Positions 52,057 through 61,759 of a DNA stretch of 64,000 bases are shown one piece after another. A model generated the notes under the pieces. It worked only from the letters and a program-made list of their open reading frames with translations, ran no database searches and was not told the DNA's origin. Each line of letters begins with the position of its first letter. The first letter of the stretch is position 1. The stretch is from Albidovulum sediminis. Its GTDB lineage: Bacteria > Pseudomonadota > Alphaproteobacteria > Rhodobacterales > Rhodobacteraceae. Location of the stretch: positions 1,476,245 through 1,540,244 of the forward strand of contig NZ_JAOCQF010000001.1 in the NCBI RefSeq assembly GCF_025380365.1, in the 5' to 3' direction. The translations under genes were made by a program, and so were the position numbers.

Positions 52057-53460
52057 TCACCTGTCGGCCTCCGTTGCGGTGTATGCAGCTACGTGCTTGG
52101 CAAGAAACAGACCGCCAATCATCCGGCCGGCGACGAACTCCGCGACCGCGATCGAGACGGCAAGGCCCGTTACCACCGCCGCCGCGATGCCCAGCCAGAC
52201 CCCCCAGATGCCAAGCCCGAGGACGGTGGAGAAGAGCCAGGCGAACAGCGCCACCGCCACCGCCTGACGATAGATCCCGATCCAGAGCGTCCAGAGCGGT
52301 TGACGCAGGGCCTGCAGCAGCGAATTCACCGCGAACAGCATCATGTAGAGCGGCAGGATGACCACATCGACATGCAGGTATCCGGTGCCGATGGCGATCA
52401 CTTCGGGGTCGTCCGTGAACAGGCCCAGCAACAGATGCGCCGAAAGCCACAGCGCCGGGCAGGCGATCGCCATGTAGGCCAGCCCGATCTTCCAGCAGTC
52501 GAACACCGCCCGCCGAACCCGGTGGTGGTGGCCTGCGCCAAAGTTCTGCGCCGCTATCGGCAGCAGCGCGCCGGTGACCCCGAAGGCCGGCAGCAGCACA
52601 AGCTGCTCGATCCGGAGACCAAGGCCGTAGGCCGCGACCGCCGCCGGGCCGAAGGACTTCATGTAGAACTGCACGACGAAGCCCGCGACCAGCATGACGG
52701 CCATGGCGAAGCTGACCGGGGCGAGTTGCACCGCGATTTGCCCCAGCGCGGCGGGTCGCGGCCGGAAATCGCCGCGCGAAAGTTCCCGCCCGAAGGGGCG
52801 GCGGAACAGCCGGAAGGCCAAAAAGGCCAGCACGCCGGTCTGGCTGGCCACGGTGGCCGCCGCGATGCCGTCGAAGCCGATCCCGCCAACGACGCCGGGC
52901 AGGCCGAACATGAACAGCGGATCAAGGACGAGGTTGGCGAAGAAGGCGGCAATCATCGCCCGGCTCATCGAGACGGTATCGCCCAGCGCCTGAAGGACGC
53001 CGTTCAGGCCGAAGCCCAGGACAAAGCCCGGCATGGCCAGCAGCATCACCCGGAAATAGGACAGCGCGAGGTCGCGGTAGGGGCCCGGCTCCGACACCAG
53101 CCCGATCAGCATCGGGCCGAGCCACAGCCCGGCGCCCATCAGGATCAGCGAGGCCGCCGCGCCGAAGACGATTCCCTGCCCCGCCAGGCGCCGCGCCTCG
53201 GCCCGGTCCTTGCGCCCGATGGCCTGACCGACCAGCGCGCCCATCGCGGAACTCAGCCCGAAACCGACGGTGGAGAGGATGAAGAAGGCGATGAAACCGA
53301 TGGCAAGTGCTGCCTGCGCGTCGGTCCTGAGCAGCCCCGCGTACCAGACATCGACGACATTGTAGAGCGTGGAAAAGACCATGCCGATCGCCGCAGGCAC
53401 GGCCAGCGCGCGGAAATGTCCGGGGATGGACCCCGTGGTCAGGTCGCGTTCACCCTCCAT
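52057..53460 (-). CDS. MATE-family efflux transporter
   Basis: A 467-aa inner-membrane exporter with 12 predicted helices. PAAIGMVFSTLYNVVDVWYA at the N-terminus and GLSSAMGALVGQAIGRKD, repeated in the second half by GALLPIAAQNFGAGHHH, show the two-fold MATE repeat. It exports drugs or metabolites using an ion gradient. It is a single gene. Confidence 0.92.
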   Translation of the reverse strand: MEGERDLTTGSIPGHFRALAVPAAIGMVFSTLYNVVDVWYAGLLRTDAQAALAIGFIAFFILSTVGFGLSSAMGALVGQAIGRKDRAEARRLAGQGIVFGAAASLILMGAGLWLGPMLIGLVSEPGPYRDLALSYFRVMLLAMPGFVLGFGLNGVLQALGDTVSMSRAMIAAFFANLVLDPLFMFGLPGVVGGIGFDGIAAATVASQTGVLAFLAFRLFRRPFGRELSRGDFRPRPAALGQIAVQLAPVSFAMAVMLVAGFVVQFYMKSFGPAAVAAYGLGLRIEQLVLLPAFGVTGALLPIAAQNFGAGHHHRVRRAVFDCWKIGLAYMAIACPALWLSAHLLLGLFTDDPEVIAIGTGYLHVDVVILPLYMMLFAVNSLLQALRQPLWTLWIGIYRQAVAVALFAWLFSTVLGLGIWGVWLGIAAAVVTGLAVSIAVAEFVAGRMIGGLFLAKHVAAYTATEADR

Positions 53461-53557
53461 CGCCCTGCCCCCTGCCCTGTCCCGCGGGCCAGCCTACGGA
53501 CGCGCCCTGCCGTCCGCAAGTCGGCTGGCGCACAGAGCGTCCGCGTCCCGCGCACGC

Positions 53558-53890
53558 TCAGAGACGCACCTGCACCATCCCGTCCTGCACGCGTGCCTCG
53601 ACCATGCGCAGCGGCAAACGCGCCGGTGCCGCCAGAACCGCGCCCGTGCGCGCATCGAACAGCCCCTGATGCAGCGGGCATTCGATCCGCCGGCCGTCGA
53701 AGTAGCCGTCGCAGAGGTTTGCCGCGCCATGGGTGCAGCGGGCGTGAGAAACCGTGATTCCCTCGACGCCGTCGTAGACGGCCAGTTCGCGCGCGCCGAG
53801 GCTGACCGGCGTCACGTCCCCCTTCTCCAGATCCGCGACCGCGATCAGGTCTTGCCAGACCCTTTGGCGCGCGCCGGATGCGTCGTTCAT
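53558..53890 (-). CDS. Rieske [2Fe-2S] ferredoxin, MocE-like
   Basis: A 110-aa protein. Cluster ligands are C52 and H54 in CTHG and C71 and H74 in CPLHQG, correct Rieske spacing. It carries electrons, presumably to the desaturase encoded immediately upstream, whose stop overlaps this start by ATGA (53887-53890). The desaturase-plus-Rieske pair resembles MocD/MocE of rhizopine catabolism, though the substrate here is unknown. Confidence 0.88.
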   Translation of the reverse strand: MNDASGARQRVWQDLIAVADLEKGDVTPVSLGARELAVYDGVEGITVSHARCTHGAANLCDGYFDGRRIECPLHQGLFDARTGAVLAAPARLPLRMVEARVQDGMVQVRL

Positions 53891-54849
53891 TCCCCGGCCT
53901 CCGCCCGCAGGTCGGCGCGCGGGGTCCGCCCGGTCAGTTGCCGCAGAATTTCGCGGTGCGCGCCGATGTAGCCACCCGGCTCCACATGCACATATCCCTT
54001 CAGCTTGCGGTGCAGCCGGGGCAGCGCGTGGAACGGGACCGAGGCGGCATAGTGGTGTTCGGCGTGGTAGTTCATGTTCCAGCACAGGAAGCGGACGAAG
54101 GCGTTGGTCAGGTTCGTGCGGGTATTCTCGCGCATGTCGGCGATGTTGGGACGGCCCACATGCTCGGTCATGCGGATGGCGCGCATCACCGGCTGGCCCA
54201 GCAGCGATGGCACGATCCAGTACCAGAGTGCGGCGGTGCTGCCGGTCGCGACCGAACCGGCGAGGATGAGGGCATAGACCGCGACATAGGCGCGCGCCTC
54301 GGCGATGACGGTGGCGTGGGCCTCTTTCGGCAGGAACGTCTTGTCGGCGTCCGAGATCCGGCCAAGGGCGCGGGCGAACATGCCGCCGATGTTCGACCGC
54401 CAGTAGGGAATCGCGGTGATGTACCACATGTACTTCCAGACCGAGATCGGCAGTTCGATCAGTTCCGGGTCGCGGCCCTTCAGTTGCGTATGGGTGTGGT
54501 GGTCGCAGTGCTCATAGCGGAAATACTGGTGCGGGATGGCGATGATAAGGCCGCAAATAGTGCCGAAGACGTCGTTCAGCCAGCGCGTGCGGAACACGGT
54601 GTAGTGGCAGCATTCGTGCTGGAGCGCGAAGTGGTGGACGACGACGATCCCGTGCAGGAACATCGCCGGCCAGAGCCAGGGCGTGCCAAGCGTCGCATGC
54701 ACCAGCGCGGTCGTCGCGGCCAGAAGTACGATCCATCCCGCGAGATGCCGGAAGGCCGGCAGGTCGGACCGCCGCATGAAGGATTTCAGGTCCTGCCGCG
54801 TCAGCACGCCGTCGTTCAGCGCCTGCGTTATCGGTGTCTTGACCTCCAT
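53887..54849 (-). CDS. Membrane fatty acid desaturase / hydrocarbon oxygenase
   Basis: A 320-aa di-iron membrane enzyme. Three histidine boxes are present: HECCH (78-82), HCDHHTH (114-120) and HAEHH (262-266). Hydrophobic helices surround them (IVLLAATTALVHATLG, AYVAVYALILAGSV). It inserts a double bond or hydroxyl group using O2 and electrons from the adjacent Rieske ferredoxin. Substrate unknown; MocD-type oxygenases are the closest functional analogy. Confidence 0.87.
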   Translation of the reverse strand: MEVKTPITQALNDGVLTRQDLKSFMRRSDLPAFRHLAGWIVLLAATTALVHATLGTPWLWPAMFLHGIVVVHHFALQHECCHYTVFRTRWLNDVFGTICGLIIAIPHQYFRYEHCDHHTHTQLKGRDPELIELPISVWKYMWYITAIPYWRSNIGGMFARALGRISDADKTFLPKEAHATVIAEARAYVAVYALILAGSVATGSTAALWYWIVPSLLGQPVMRAIRMTEHVGRPNIADMRENTRTNLTNAFVRFLCWNMNYHAEHHYAASVPFHALPRLHRKLKGYVHVEPGGYIGAHREILRQLTGRTPRADLRAEAGE

Positions 54850-54925
54850 CGCGCCGCTCCCCTGCCCTGTGCCGCCGATACCCTGTGAATATACCAGCGC
54901 GATAAAAATTTCTCAAAAGGAAATA

Positions 54926-55507
54926 TCAGCCGTCTTCCGCCCGCGTCGAGACGACGGTGAGGAAGCGCACCATCGGCGCGGTCAGGCGGTCGGGCCCATG
55001 CGGAGCCTGCGCCTCGAAGGTGACGGTATCGCCGGGGCCAAGATCGAAGACCTCGGTCCCGATGCGGTAGGTCATGCCGCCGTCAAGCACATGGATCAGC
55101 TCGACGCCCGCGTTCTGGAACAGGGGCTGGCCCTCGGCCTTGCCCTCGATCGTGATTTCGTAGGCGGTCACCGCCTCGTCCTGCGACACCACCTTGCCGA
55201 CCAGGCGGTAATCGTGGCCGTAGGTCGACCCCGACCGGCGCACCGCCATCCCCGCGCCCGCGCGGACAAAGGAGACCTCGCGCCGCTCGACCGATGCCGC
55301 AAAGAGGTTGGCGATGGGCACCGACAGCGCCCCCGCCAGCTGGTCGAGCGTGGAGAGAGAGGCCGACACCTGCCCCCGCTCGATCTTCGAGATCATGGCA
55401 GAGGACACCCGCGCCCGCTCCGCCAGATCGGCGAGCGTCAGGCCCGCGCGCGTGCGCAGCCGCCGCACCGCCTCTCCGACGTGATCCTCGACCCGGCGCC
55501 GAGTCAT
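54926..55507 (-). CDS. XRE-family regulator with C-terminal cupin
   Basis: A 193-aa protein. Residues 10-65 form a helix-turn-helix (LRTRAGLTLADLAERARVSS, MISKIERGQVSASLSTLDQL). The last 80 form a cupin (QNAGVELIHVLDGGMTYRI, DLGPGDTVTFEAQAPHGPDR). Such proteins repress catabolic genes and sense small ligands through the cupin. ATG 55507 overlaps the VOC gene stop by ATGA. The desaturase pair lies 76 bp downstream and is a likely target. Confidence 0.9.
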   Translation of the reverse strand: MTRRRVEDHVGEAVRRLRTRAGLTLADLAERARVSSAMISKIERGQVSASLSTLDQLAGALSVPIANLFAASVERREVSFVRAGAGMAVRRSGSTYGHDYRLVGKVVSQDEAVTAYEITIEGKAEGQPLFQNAGVELIHVLDGGMTYRIGTEVFDLGPGDTVTFEAQAPHGPDRLTAPMVRFLTVVSTRAEDG

Positions 55508-56094
55508 GCCGGCCGGTACGGGTTCTTCGCCGACCGGTCTGCCGACAGGCTTTGCTGGCGCCGTTCGACCAGCGCCTCGATCGCGCCCGCAAGGTGCACT
55601 TCCTGGATGTTGTAGTCCCCCCGCGCGACCCGCTGCCGGTGCGCCTCGATCATCACGTCGGCATGGGTGCAGCCCACCGGCGGCTCGAAGCGGTAGCAGG
55701 CAAGCTCGACCAGAAGGCCGAGCGGATCGCGGAAATAGATCGAGTCCATGAAGCCCCGGTCCTTCGGGCCGTAGACCTTCACGCCGCGCGCCTCGAGCCG
55801 TTCCTTCGCATGGGTAAACGTCGCGTGGCTGACGCTGAAGGCGATGTGGTGGACCGCGCCGGGATCGTTCGGCAGGCGGCGCGCCTCGGGCTTGCGGTCC
55901 TCGCTCGTGAAGACGGTGATAAGCCGCCCGTCGCCGGGGTCGAAGTAAAGGTGCCCCTCGCGCGGGTTGTCGAGGTTCGGCTGGTCGAAGACGAAGGGCA
56001 TCCCCAGCACCCCTTCCCAGAAGTCGATCGAGGTCTGGCGGTCGGCCCCGTTCAGCGTGATGTGGTGAACGCCCTGGCTCTGGATCTTCTGCAT
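55504..56094 (-). CDS. VOC-family (glyoxalase/dioxygenase-like) protein
   Basis: A 196-aa metalloprotein fold with two beta-alpha-beta-beta-beta modules. QGVHHITLNGADRQTSIDF and GAVHHIAFSVSHATF supply metal His residues and LLVELACYRF the Glu. It may be a ring-cleaving dioxygenase or glyoxalase; the substrate is not evident. ATG 56094 has GGAGGG seven bases upstream and is preferred over ATG 56109. Confidence 0.85.
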   Translation of the reverse strand: MQKIQSQGVHHITLNGADRQTSIDFWEGVLGMPFVFDQPNLDNPREGHLYFDPGDGRLITVFTSEDRKPEARRLPNDPGAVHHIAFSVSHATFTHAKERLEARGVKVYGPKDRGFMDSIYFRDPLGLLVELACYRFEPPVGCTHADVMIEAHRQRVARGDYNIQEVHLAGAIEALVERRQQSLSADRSAKNPYRPA

Positions 56095-56193
56095 CGTCCG
56101 GCCCTCCATCCCGGCAGTATGGGCGCCCGGCGCCGGCCGGACAAGCGCAGAGCGGCAAAGGCGCTGTGCGGGGATGCAGGGGTCGGCCGCGGC

Positions 56194-57837
56194 TCAGCCG
56201 GCCAGCAGGTCCTCTGCCGCGGCGCGGGCGGCCTCGGTGACGGTCTCGCCCGAGATCATTCGGGCCAGTTCGTCCACCCGCGCGGCCGGGCTCAGCGCGG
56301 TCACTGTCGAGGTGGTCGTGCCCCCCGTTACGCGCTTTTCCACGCGGAAATGGTGGCGGCCCCGCGCCGCGACCTGCGGGCTGTGGGTGACGACCAGGAT
56401 CTGGGCGCCTTCGGACAGCCGTTCCAGCCTGCGGCCGACCGCGTCCGCGGTGGCCCCGCCCACGCCGCGGTCAATCTCGTCGAAGATCATCGTCAGCGCA
56501 TCGCCGCCCCGCGCAAGGCAGACCTTGAGCGCAAGGAGAAAGCGCGACAGCTCGCCCCCCGAGGCGATGCGGTTCAAGGGCCCCGCCGGCGCGCCGGGGT
56601 TGGTGGCGACGGTGAAGGCCACCGTCTCGGTGCCCTCAGGCCCGGCTTCCGTATCCGTCACCTCGGTCCGGAACACCGCGCGCTCCATCTTCAGGGGGGC
56701 GAGTTCCGCGGCAATCGCGCGGTCCAGCGCCCCGGACGCCTTGCGGCGCGCGGCGGAAAGTGACGCTGCGGCCTGCGCATAGTCCCCGGCGGTGCGGTCC
56801 ACCGCCGCACGCAGCCCCGCGATATCGCGCGCCCCGCCGTCAAGCGCGGCAAGACGGGCGCGCAGGTCGCCCGCGAAAGCGCCCAGATCGTCGGGCAGGA
56901 CGCCGTGCTTGCGCGCCAGACCGCGGATCGCGAACAGGCGCTCCTCCACCCGCTCCATCTCGCGCGGGTCGTGCGCCAGCCGCTCCAGCGCGCCCTCGAC
57001 CCCCTGCGCGGCCTCGCCAAGCTCGGTGATCGCCCGCGCAAGTGCCGCCAGCGGTTCGTCCAGCAGCCCCTCGGCCTTCGCTGCCGCGCCGTCGAGCCAG
57101 CGGGACGCATCGGCCAGAAGCCCCTCTGCCCCGTCGGGGCCCAGCGCCTGGAAGGCGCGCGCGATGTCCTCGCGGATGCGGACGCCGGCCTGCATCCGGC
57201 GGCGGCGGGTGTCAAGCTCCGCCTCCTCTCCCGGCTGGGGGTCGAGCCGGTCAAGCTCTGCCACCGCGTGGCGCAGGTAGTCCTCCTCGGCCCTGAGGGC
57301 CGCCAGCCCCGCCTCGGCCTCGGCCAGCGCCCGCCGCGCCTGCCCCAGCGCGGCCCAGGCCCGGCGCACGCCCTCCGTCGCGACCCCGGAGAAGGCATCC
57401 AGCATCGCCCGGTGGCCGCGCGGGTCCAGAAGCCCGCGGTCGTCCTGCTGGCCATGCAGCTCCACCAGCGTGTCGGAGAGCGCGCGCAGCACCTCTCCGG
57501 TCGTCCGGCGGTCGTTGACATAGGCGGTCTTGCGCCCGTCCGCGGCGTTGACCCGGCGCAGGATCAGTTCGTCCTCGGCGGCAAGCCCCGCCTCCTCCAG
57601 CACCCCGCGCGCGGGGTGGCCGGCCGGAAGGTCGAAGACGGCCGTCACCTCGCCCTGCGCGGCGCCCGCGCGCACGAGTTCGGCCCGCCCGCGCCAGCCC
57701 AGCACGAAACCCAGGCAGTCGAGCAGGATCGACTTGCCCGCGCCGGTCTCTCCGGTCAGCACGTTAAGTCCGGGCCCGAAGTCGAGCGCCAGCCGGTCGA
57801 TGAGCAGCATGTCCCGAATCTCAAGCGACCGAAGCAT
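56194..57837 (-). CDS. recN: DNA repair protein RecN
   Basis: A 547-aa SMC-like ATPase acting in double-strand break repair. Walker A GETGAGKS is at 29-36; LHGQQDDRGLLDPRGHR and the coiled-coil middle (about 150-360) are typical; the C-terminal half has GGELSRFLLALKV and TMIFDEIDRGVGG. Normal length. It is 34 bp after bamD. Confidence 0.93.
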   Translation of the reverse strand: MLRSLEIRDMLLIDRLALDFGPGLNVLTGETGAGKSILLDCLGFVLGWRGRAELVRAGAAQGEVTAVFDLPAGHPARGVLEEAGLAAEDELILRRVNAADGRKTAYVNDRRTTGEVLRALSDTLVELHGQQDDRGLLDPRGHRAMLDAFSGVATEGVRRAWAALGQARRALAEAEAGLAALRAEEDYLRHAVAELDRLDPQPGEEAELDTRRRRMQAGVRIREDIARAFQALGPDGAEGLLADASRWLDGAAAKAEGLLDEPLAALARAITELGEAAQGVEGALERLAHDPREMERVEERLFAIRGLARKHGVLPDDLGAFAGDLRARLAALDGGARDIAGLRAAVDRTAGDYAQAAASLSAARRKASGALDRAIAAELAPLKMERAVFRTEVTDTEAGPEGTETVAFTVATNPGAPAGPLNRIASGGELSRFLLALKVCLARGGDALTMIFDEIDRGVGGATADAVGRRLERLSEGAQILVVTHSPQVAARGRHHFRVEKRVTGGTTTSTVTALSPAARVDELARMISGETVTEAARAAAEDLLAG

Positions 57838-57871
57838 CCTCGCCCCCCGAAGGCCGCGCTTCAGCGCACCG

Positions 57872-58714
57872 TCACAGCCATTCGCCCTTGACGACCCGGC
57901 GGTAGATCGTGGCCAGCCAGCCGTCGCCCTTCACCTCGGGCTGAAGGCCCTTCTGGGTCAGCAGGCGATAGCCGTCCTCGTACCAGACGGTGGACTGGTA
58001 GTTGTGGCCCAGGATCGCGCCCGCGGTCTGCGCCTCGTCGGTCAGGCCCAGCGAAAGATAGGCCTCGATCAGGCGGTAGAGCGCCTCGGCCGTGTGGGTG
58101 GTGGTCTGGTACTGTTCCACCACGACGCGGAAACGGTTGATGGCGGCAGTGAAATGGCCCCGGCGCAGGTAGTAGCGGCCGATCTCCATCTCCTTCGCCG
58201 CCAGGTGGTCGAAGGCAAGATCGAACTTCAGGATCGCCGACTTGGCATAATCGCTGTCGGGATATTCCTCGATCACCGCGCGCAGCGCCTGGAGCGCCTG
58301 GAAGGTCAGCCCCTGGTCCCGCCCGACCTCGTCGATCTGGTCATAATAGCTGAGCGCGAGGAGGTACTTGGCGTAGGCCGCATCCTCCTCGGCCGGATAG
58401 GTGTCGATGTAGCGTTGCGCGGCGGCGCGGCTATTCTCGTAGTCCTTGTCCTTGTGATAGCCGTAGGCCTGCATGATCAGCGCCCGCTTGGCCATTTCGG
58501 AATAGGGATAAAGCCGCTCCACCTCCGAGAAGTAGTGGACGGCGTTCTCGGCCTTGCGCTCAGTCTCGAGCGACTGCTCGCCAAGGCGGAAGATCGATTC
58601 GGCGTCCATCTGGTCGAGCGGTACGTCCTGGGTTTCGCCGCCACCGCAGCCGGCCAGTAACAGGACCAGCGCGAGGCCCGCGACACCCTTTGCCGTTCCA
58701 ATGCCCCGCGCCAT
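57872..58714 (-). CDS. bamD: Outer membrane assembly lipoprotein BamD
   Basis: A 280-aa lipoprotein with lipobox LLLAGC (Cys23). TPR-like repeats follow: SIFRLGEQSLETERKAENAV, FSEVERLYPYSEMAKRAL and DYAKSAILKFDLAFDHLAAK. It is the essential partner of BamA in outer-membrane protein insertion. ATG 58714 is chosen because it begins the signal peptide; the upstream ATG at 58840 overlaps lpxC and adds no signal. Confidence 0.92.
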   Translation of the reverse strand: MARGIGTAKGVAGLALVLLLAGCGGGETQDVPLDQMDAESIFRLGEQSLETERKAENAVHYFSEVERLYPYSEMAKRALIMQAYGYHKDKDYENSRAAAQRYIDTYPAEEDAAYAKYLLALSYYDQIDEVGRDQGLTFQALQALRAVIEEYPDSDYAKSAILKFDLAFDHLAAKEMEIGRYYLRRGHFTAAINRFRVVVEQYQTTTHTAEALYRLIEAYLSLGLTDEAQTAGAILGHNYQSTVWYEDGYRLLTQKGLQPEVKGDGWLATIYRRVVKGEWL

Positions 58715-58832
58715 CTGCCGCCTACCCCGATTCCGCTTCAATTCTTGATCCGCCGCACCCTTGGGGCGCGCCGGTTCGCCACGTCCTAGCACAGAAAAAT
58801 CCGGGGCGCAAAACGCCTTTGGCAGGCGCTGC

Positions 58833-59753
58833 TCAGGCAACGGCCGGGATATCGGCGCGGGTCACACCCACGCCGGGCAGGCGCGCGCGGCGGTCATCGG
58901 CGCAGTCGGTGACGCGGAACGCCGCGGGATCAGCGAAAAGCGCGCGCAGAAGACGGTTGGTCATCGCATGGCCGGCGCGGTTGCCGGTGTAGCGGCCAAG
59001 AATGGGCGCCCCCGCCAGCGACAGGTCGCCCAGGGCATCGAGCATCTTGTGGCGCACGGCCTCGTCGGCATGGCGCAGTCCGCCGGGGCTCAGCACGCGG
59101 TCGCCATCGACGACCACGGCGTTCTCGAACGTTCCCCCGAGCGCGAGGCCATTGGCGCGCATCGCCTCGACATCGCTCTTGCGGCAGAAGGTGCGGCTGT
59201 CGGAAAGTTCGCGCACGAAGGTGCCGTTGGCCAGCGTCAGGCGCTTTTCCTGGCGCCCGATGGCGGCATCCGCAAAGTCGATGCGGAAGTCGATCTCGAG
59301 CGTTTCGGCCGGCTCGAGCCGCGCGAAGGATGCACCGTTGCGCACCTCGACCGCGCGCAGAACCTCGAAGCAGCGGACACGTTCGCCCAACGACCGAAGC
59401 CCGCGCCCGAGGATGCCCGCGACGAAGGGCGCGGCAGAACCGTCGAGGATCGGCACCTCGGGCCCGTCGATCTCGATCAGGGCGTTGTGGATGCCGCAGC
59501 CGGCGAGCGCGGCCATGATGTGTTCGATCGTGGACACCGAGACGCCGGCGCCATTCTCGATCCGGGTGCAAAGCTGCGCCGGGATCACCGCGTCCCAGAT
59601 CGCGGGCACCATCGCGTCGACGCCGACCACGTCGGTGCGGCGGAACCAGACGCCATAGTTGGCCGAGGCCGGGTGCACGCGCATCCGCGCGGGCCGGCCC
59701 GAATGCAGGCCGACGCCGGTGAAGGTCGCGGTGGATCTGATGGTCGCCTGCAA
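58833..59753 (-). CDS. lpxC: UDP-3-O-acyl-N-acetylglucosamine deacetylase LpxC
   Basis: A 306-aa zinc enzyme for the committed step of lipid A synthesis. Zinc ligands H78 (STIEHIMAAL), H235 and D239 (HKMLDALGD) are present, as is the catalytic His in NRAGHAMTNRL. Length matches the family. It sits between ftsZ and bamD, as usual in alphaproteobacteria. Confidence 0.95.
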   Translation of the reverse strand: MQATIRSTATFTGVGLHSGRPARMRVHPASANYGVWFRRTDVVGVDAMVPAIWDAVIPAQLCTRIENGAGVSVSTIEHIMAALAGCGIHNALIEIDGPEVPILDGSAAPFVAGILGRGLRSLGERVRCFEVLRAVEVRNGASFARLEPAETLEIDFRIDFADAAIGRQEKRLTLANGTFVRELSDSRTFCRKSDVEAMRANGLALGGTFENAVVVDGDRVLSPGGLRHADEAVRHKMLDALGDLSLAGAPILGRYTGNRAGHAMTNRLLRALFADPAAFRVTDCADDRRARLPGVGVTRADIPAVA

Positions 59754-59931
59754 GACTGCCCCCGAGAAATTCTGCGCCGAGCGTCAGGCCACGCGGGGCC
59801 CGGTTTTCGGCAAGGATCAGGTAACCATCAGTCCTCAAACACACAATTCACTCTTTGCAACGACCTGAAACAAAACCGTCGCATTTTGGCAAAGCGCCGC
59901 CAACGACTCGCCCAAGAATCTCAAGGCATTG

Positions 59932-59966
59932 AATAAAAAAGAAAAAGGGCCGGATCGCTCCGGCCC
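59932..59966 (-). terminator. Rho-independent terminator after ftsZ
   Basis: On the minus strand the stem GGGCCGGA...TCCGGCCC (59947-59966, loop GCGA) is followed by a T-rich tract. It begins 22 bp after the ftsZ stop and separates ftsZ from lpxC. Confidence 0.85.
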
Positions 59967-59988
59967 AGGTAAATGAAATGTTACAGGT

Positions 59989-61590
59989 TCAGTTCGCTTG
60001 CCGGCGCAGGAATGCCGGGATTTCGATGCGCTCCTGATCCGGATCGACCTCCGCCTCCTCCTCGTAGGAGGTATTGACGCGCGGCTGCTGGCGCATGGCC
60101 GGCGCTGTCCGCTCGGTGTGTTCGGGCGAATGCCCGGTCATCCGGTTGATCAGCGTGTTGATGCCGAAGCGCGGCCGTTCGGCGGGCTGGGGCGCCCGCG
60201 TCGGGGCGACCGGCTGGGCCGCGCGCGGCGCGGGCTGGCGGTTGACCGCGGCCTGAAGCCGGGCCAGCGCCTCGGGGGTCGGCGTGCCGGGGGCACGCGG
60301 CCGCGGCGCCACGAAGGCAGAGGCGTCGTCGTCCACATGCACGCTGCGGGCCTGTGCCATCTGCGCCGCGGTCGGCTGCGGCTGATAGGCGGGCGCGGGC
60401 AGGTCGTCTTCGGCAGGGGCGTCGAACAGCGTGCGGTCCTGCGCCACGGCGGGCTGCGGCGCGGGTTCGGCACGGACGGATTCGGCTCGGGCGGGCACGG
60501 GTTCCGGCTGCGGCGCGGCGGCGGCGCGCGGCGCCTCGACAGGGGCGTGAACCGGGGTCTGCGCGCGCGGCGGCAGCGGTTCGGCCAGCGAGCGGCGCGG
60601 CGCCGGCGCTTCGGCCTCGGCCACGGCGGCGTCGATGCCGGTCGCCACGACCGACACCCGCATCACGCCTTCCATCCGGTCATCGAGCGTGGAGCCCACG
60701 ATGATGTTGGCGTCGGGGTCCACCTCCTCGCGGATGCGGTTCGCGGCCTCGTCCAGTTCGAACAGCGTCAGGTCGGAGCCGCCGGTGATGTTGATCAGAA
60801 CACCCTTGGCGCCGCGCAGGCTGATCTCGTCCAGCAGCGGGTTGGCAATCGCCTTCTCCGCGGCCTGGATCGCGCGGTCGTCGCCCGCGGCCTCGCCCGT
60901 GCCCATCATCGCCTTGCCCATCTCGTCCATTACCGAGCGGACGTCGGCGAAGTCGAGGTTGATCAGGCCCGGACGCACCATCAGGTCGGTCACGCCCTTG
61001 ACGCCCTGGTAGAGCACGTCGTCGGCCATGGCGAAGGCCTCGGTGAACGTGGTTTTCTCGTTGGCCAGCCGGAACAGGTTCTGGTTGGGGATGATGATCA
61101 GCGTATCAACGACCCGCTGGAGCGCCTCGATCCCCTCGTTTGCCTGGCGCATCCGCTTGGCGCCTTCGAACTGGAAGGGTTTCGTCACGACGCCCACGGT
61201 CAGCACGCCAAGCTCGCGCGCGGCCTGGGCGATGATCGGGGCAGCGCCCGTGCCGGTGCCGCCGCCCATGCCTGCCGTGATGAAGCACATGTGCGCCCCG
61301 GCCAGGTGATCGACGATTTCCTCGATGGTCTCCTCGGCCGCCGCGGCGCCGACCGCCGGGCGCGCACCGGCGCCCAGGCCCTCGGTCACCTTGACACCCA
61401 TCTGGATGCGCGCATGGGCCTTCGACTGCTGAAGCGCCTGCGCGTCGGTGTTCGCCACGACGAACTCGACCCCTTCGAGCGCCTTGGCGATCATGTTGTT
61501 GACCGCGTTGCCGCCCGCGCCGCCCACGCCGAAAACCGTGATCCGCGGCTTCAGTTCCTCGTGCTCGGTCATCGTCAGATTCAATGCCAT
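59989..61590 (-). CDS. ftsZ: Cell division protein FtsZ
   Basis: A 533-aa tubulin-like GTPase that forms the Z ring. The GTP loop GGGTGTG is at 109-115; [15 protein letters not shown] is the T7 synergy loop that completes the active site of the next subunit. A linker of nearly 200 residues, rich in Ala, Pro and Arg, joins the core to a canonical C-terminal peptide ([10 protein letters not shown]), which binds FtsA. ATG 61590 (MALNLTM) is the conserved start; in-frame ATGs upstream at 61626 and 61638 are unlikely. Confidence 0.96.
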   Translation of the reverse strand: MALNLTMTEHEELKPRITVFGVGGAGGNAVNNMIAKALEGVEFVVANTDAQALQQSKAHARIQMGVKVTEGLGAGARPAVGAAAAEETIEEIVDHLAGAHMCFITAGMGGGTGTGAAPIIAQAARELGVLTVGVVTKPFQFEGAKRMRQANEGIEALQRVVDTLIIIPNQNLFRLANEKTTFTEAFAMADDVLYQGVKGVTDLMVRPGLINLDFADVRSVMDEMGKAMMGTGEAAGDDRAIQAAEKAIANPLLDEISLRGAKGVLINITGGSDLTLFELDEAANRIREEVDPDANIIVGSTLDDRMEGVMRVSVVATGIDAAVAEAEAPAPRRSLAEPLPPRAQTPVHAPVEAPRAAAAPQPEPVPARAESVRAEPAPQPAVAQDRTLFDAPAEDDLPAPAYQPQPTAAQMAQARSVHVDDDASAFVAPRPRAPGTPTPEALARLQAAVNRQPAPRAAQPVAPTRAPQPAERPRFGINTLINRMTGHSPEHTERTAPAMRQQPRVNTSYEEEAEVDPDQERIEIPAFLRRQAN

Positions 61591-61759
61591 CGGTTTCCGC
61601 CTGTCATGTCGGCCGTTATCGGCCATTTTCCCCCGCAATTGCGGTGATTTTACCGGCTTGCGCCGGCGAGGTCACGAAAAAAACGCCCGCAAGACACAAA
61701 ATCTAGAGGTGTCGTGTTTGCTTTCGGCGGCATTTCGCCAAACCCTCACGATATTGCGC

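Noticed and set aside
59998-61647. 549-codon plus-strand frame opposite ftsZ
   Set aside because: His/Arg/Gly-rich translation with no domain, exactly antisense to a certain ftsZ.
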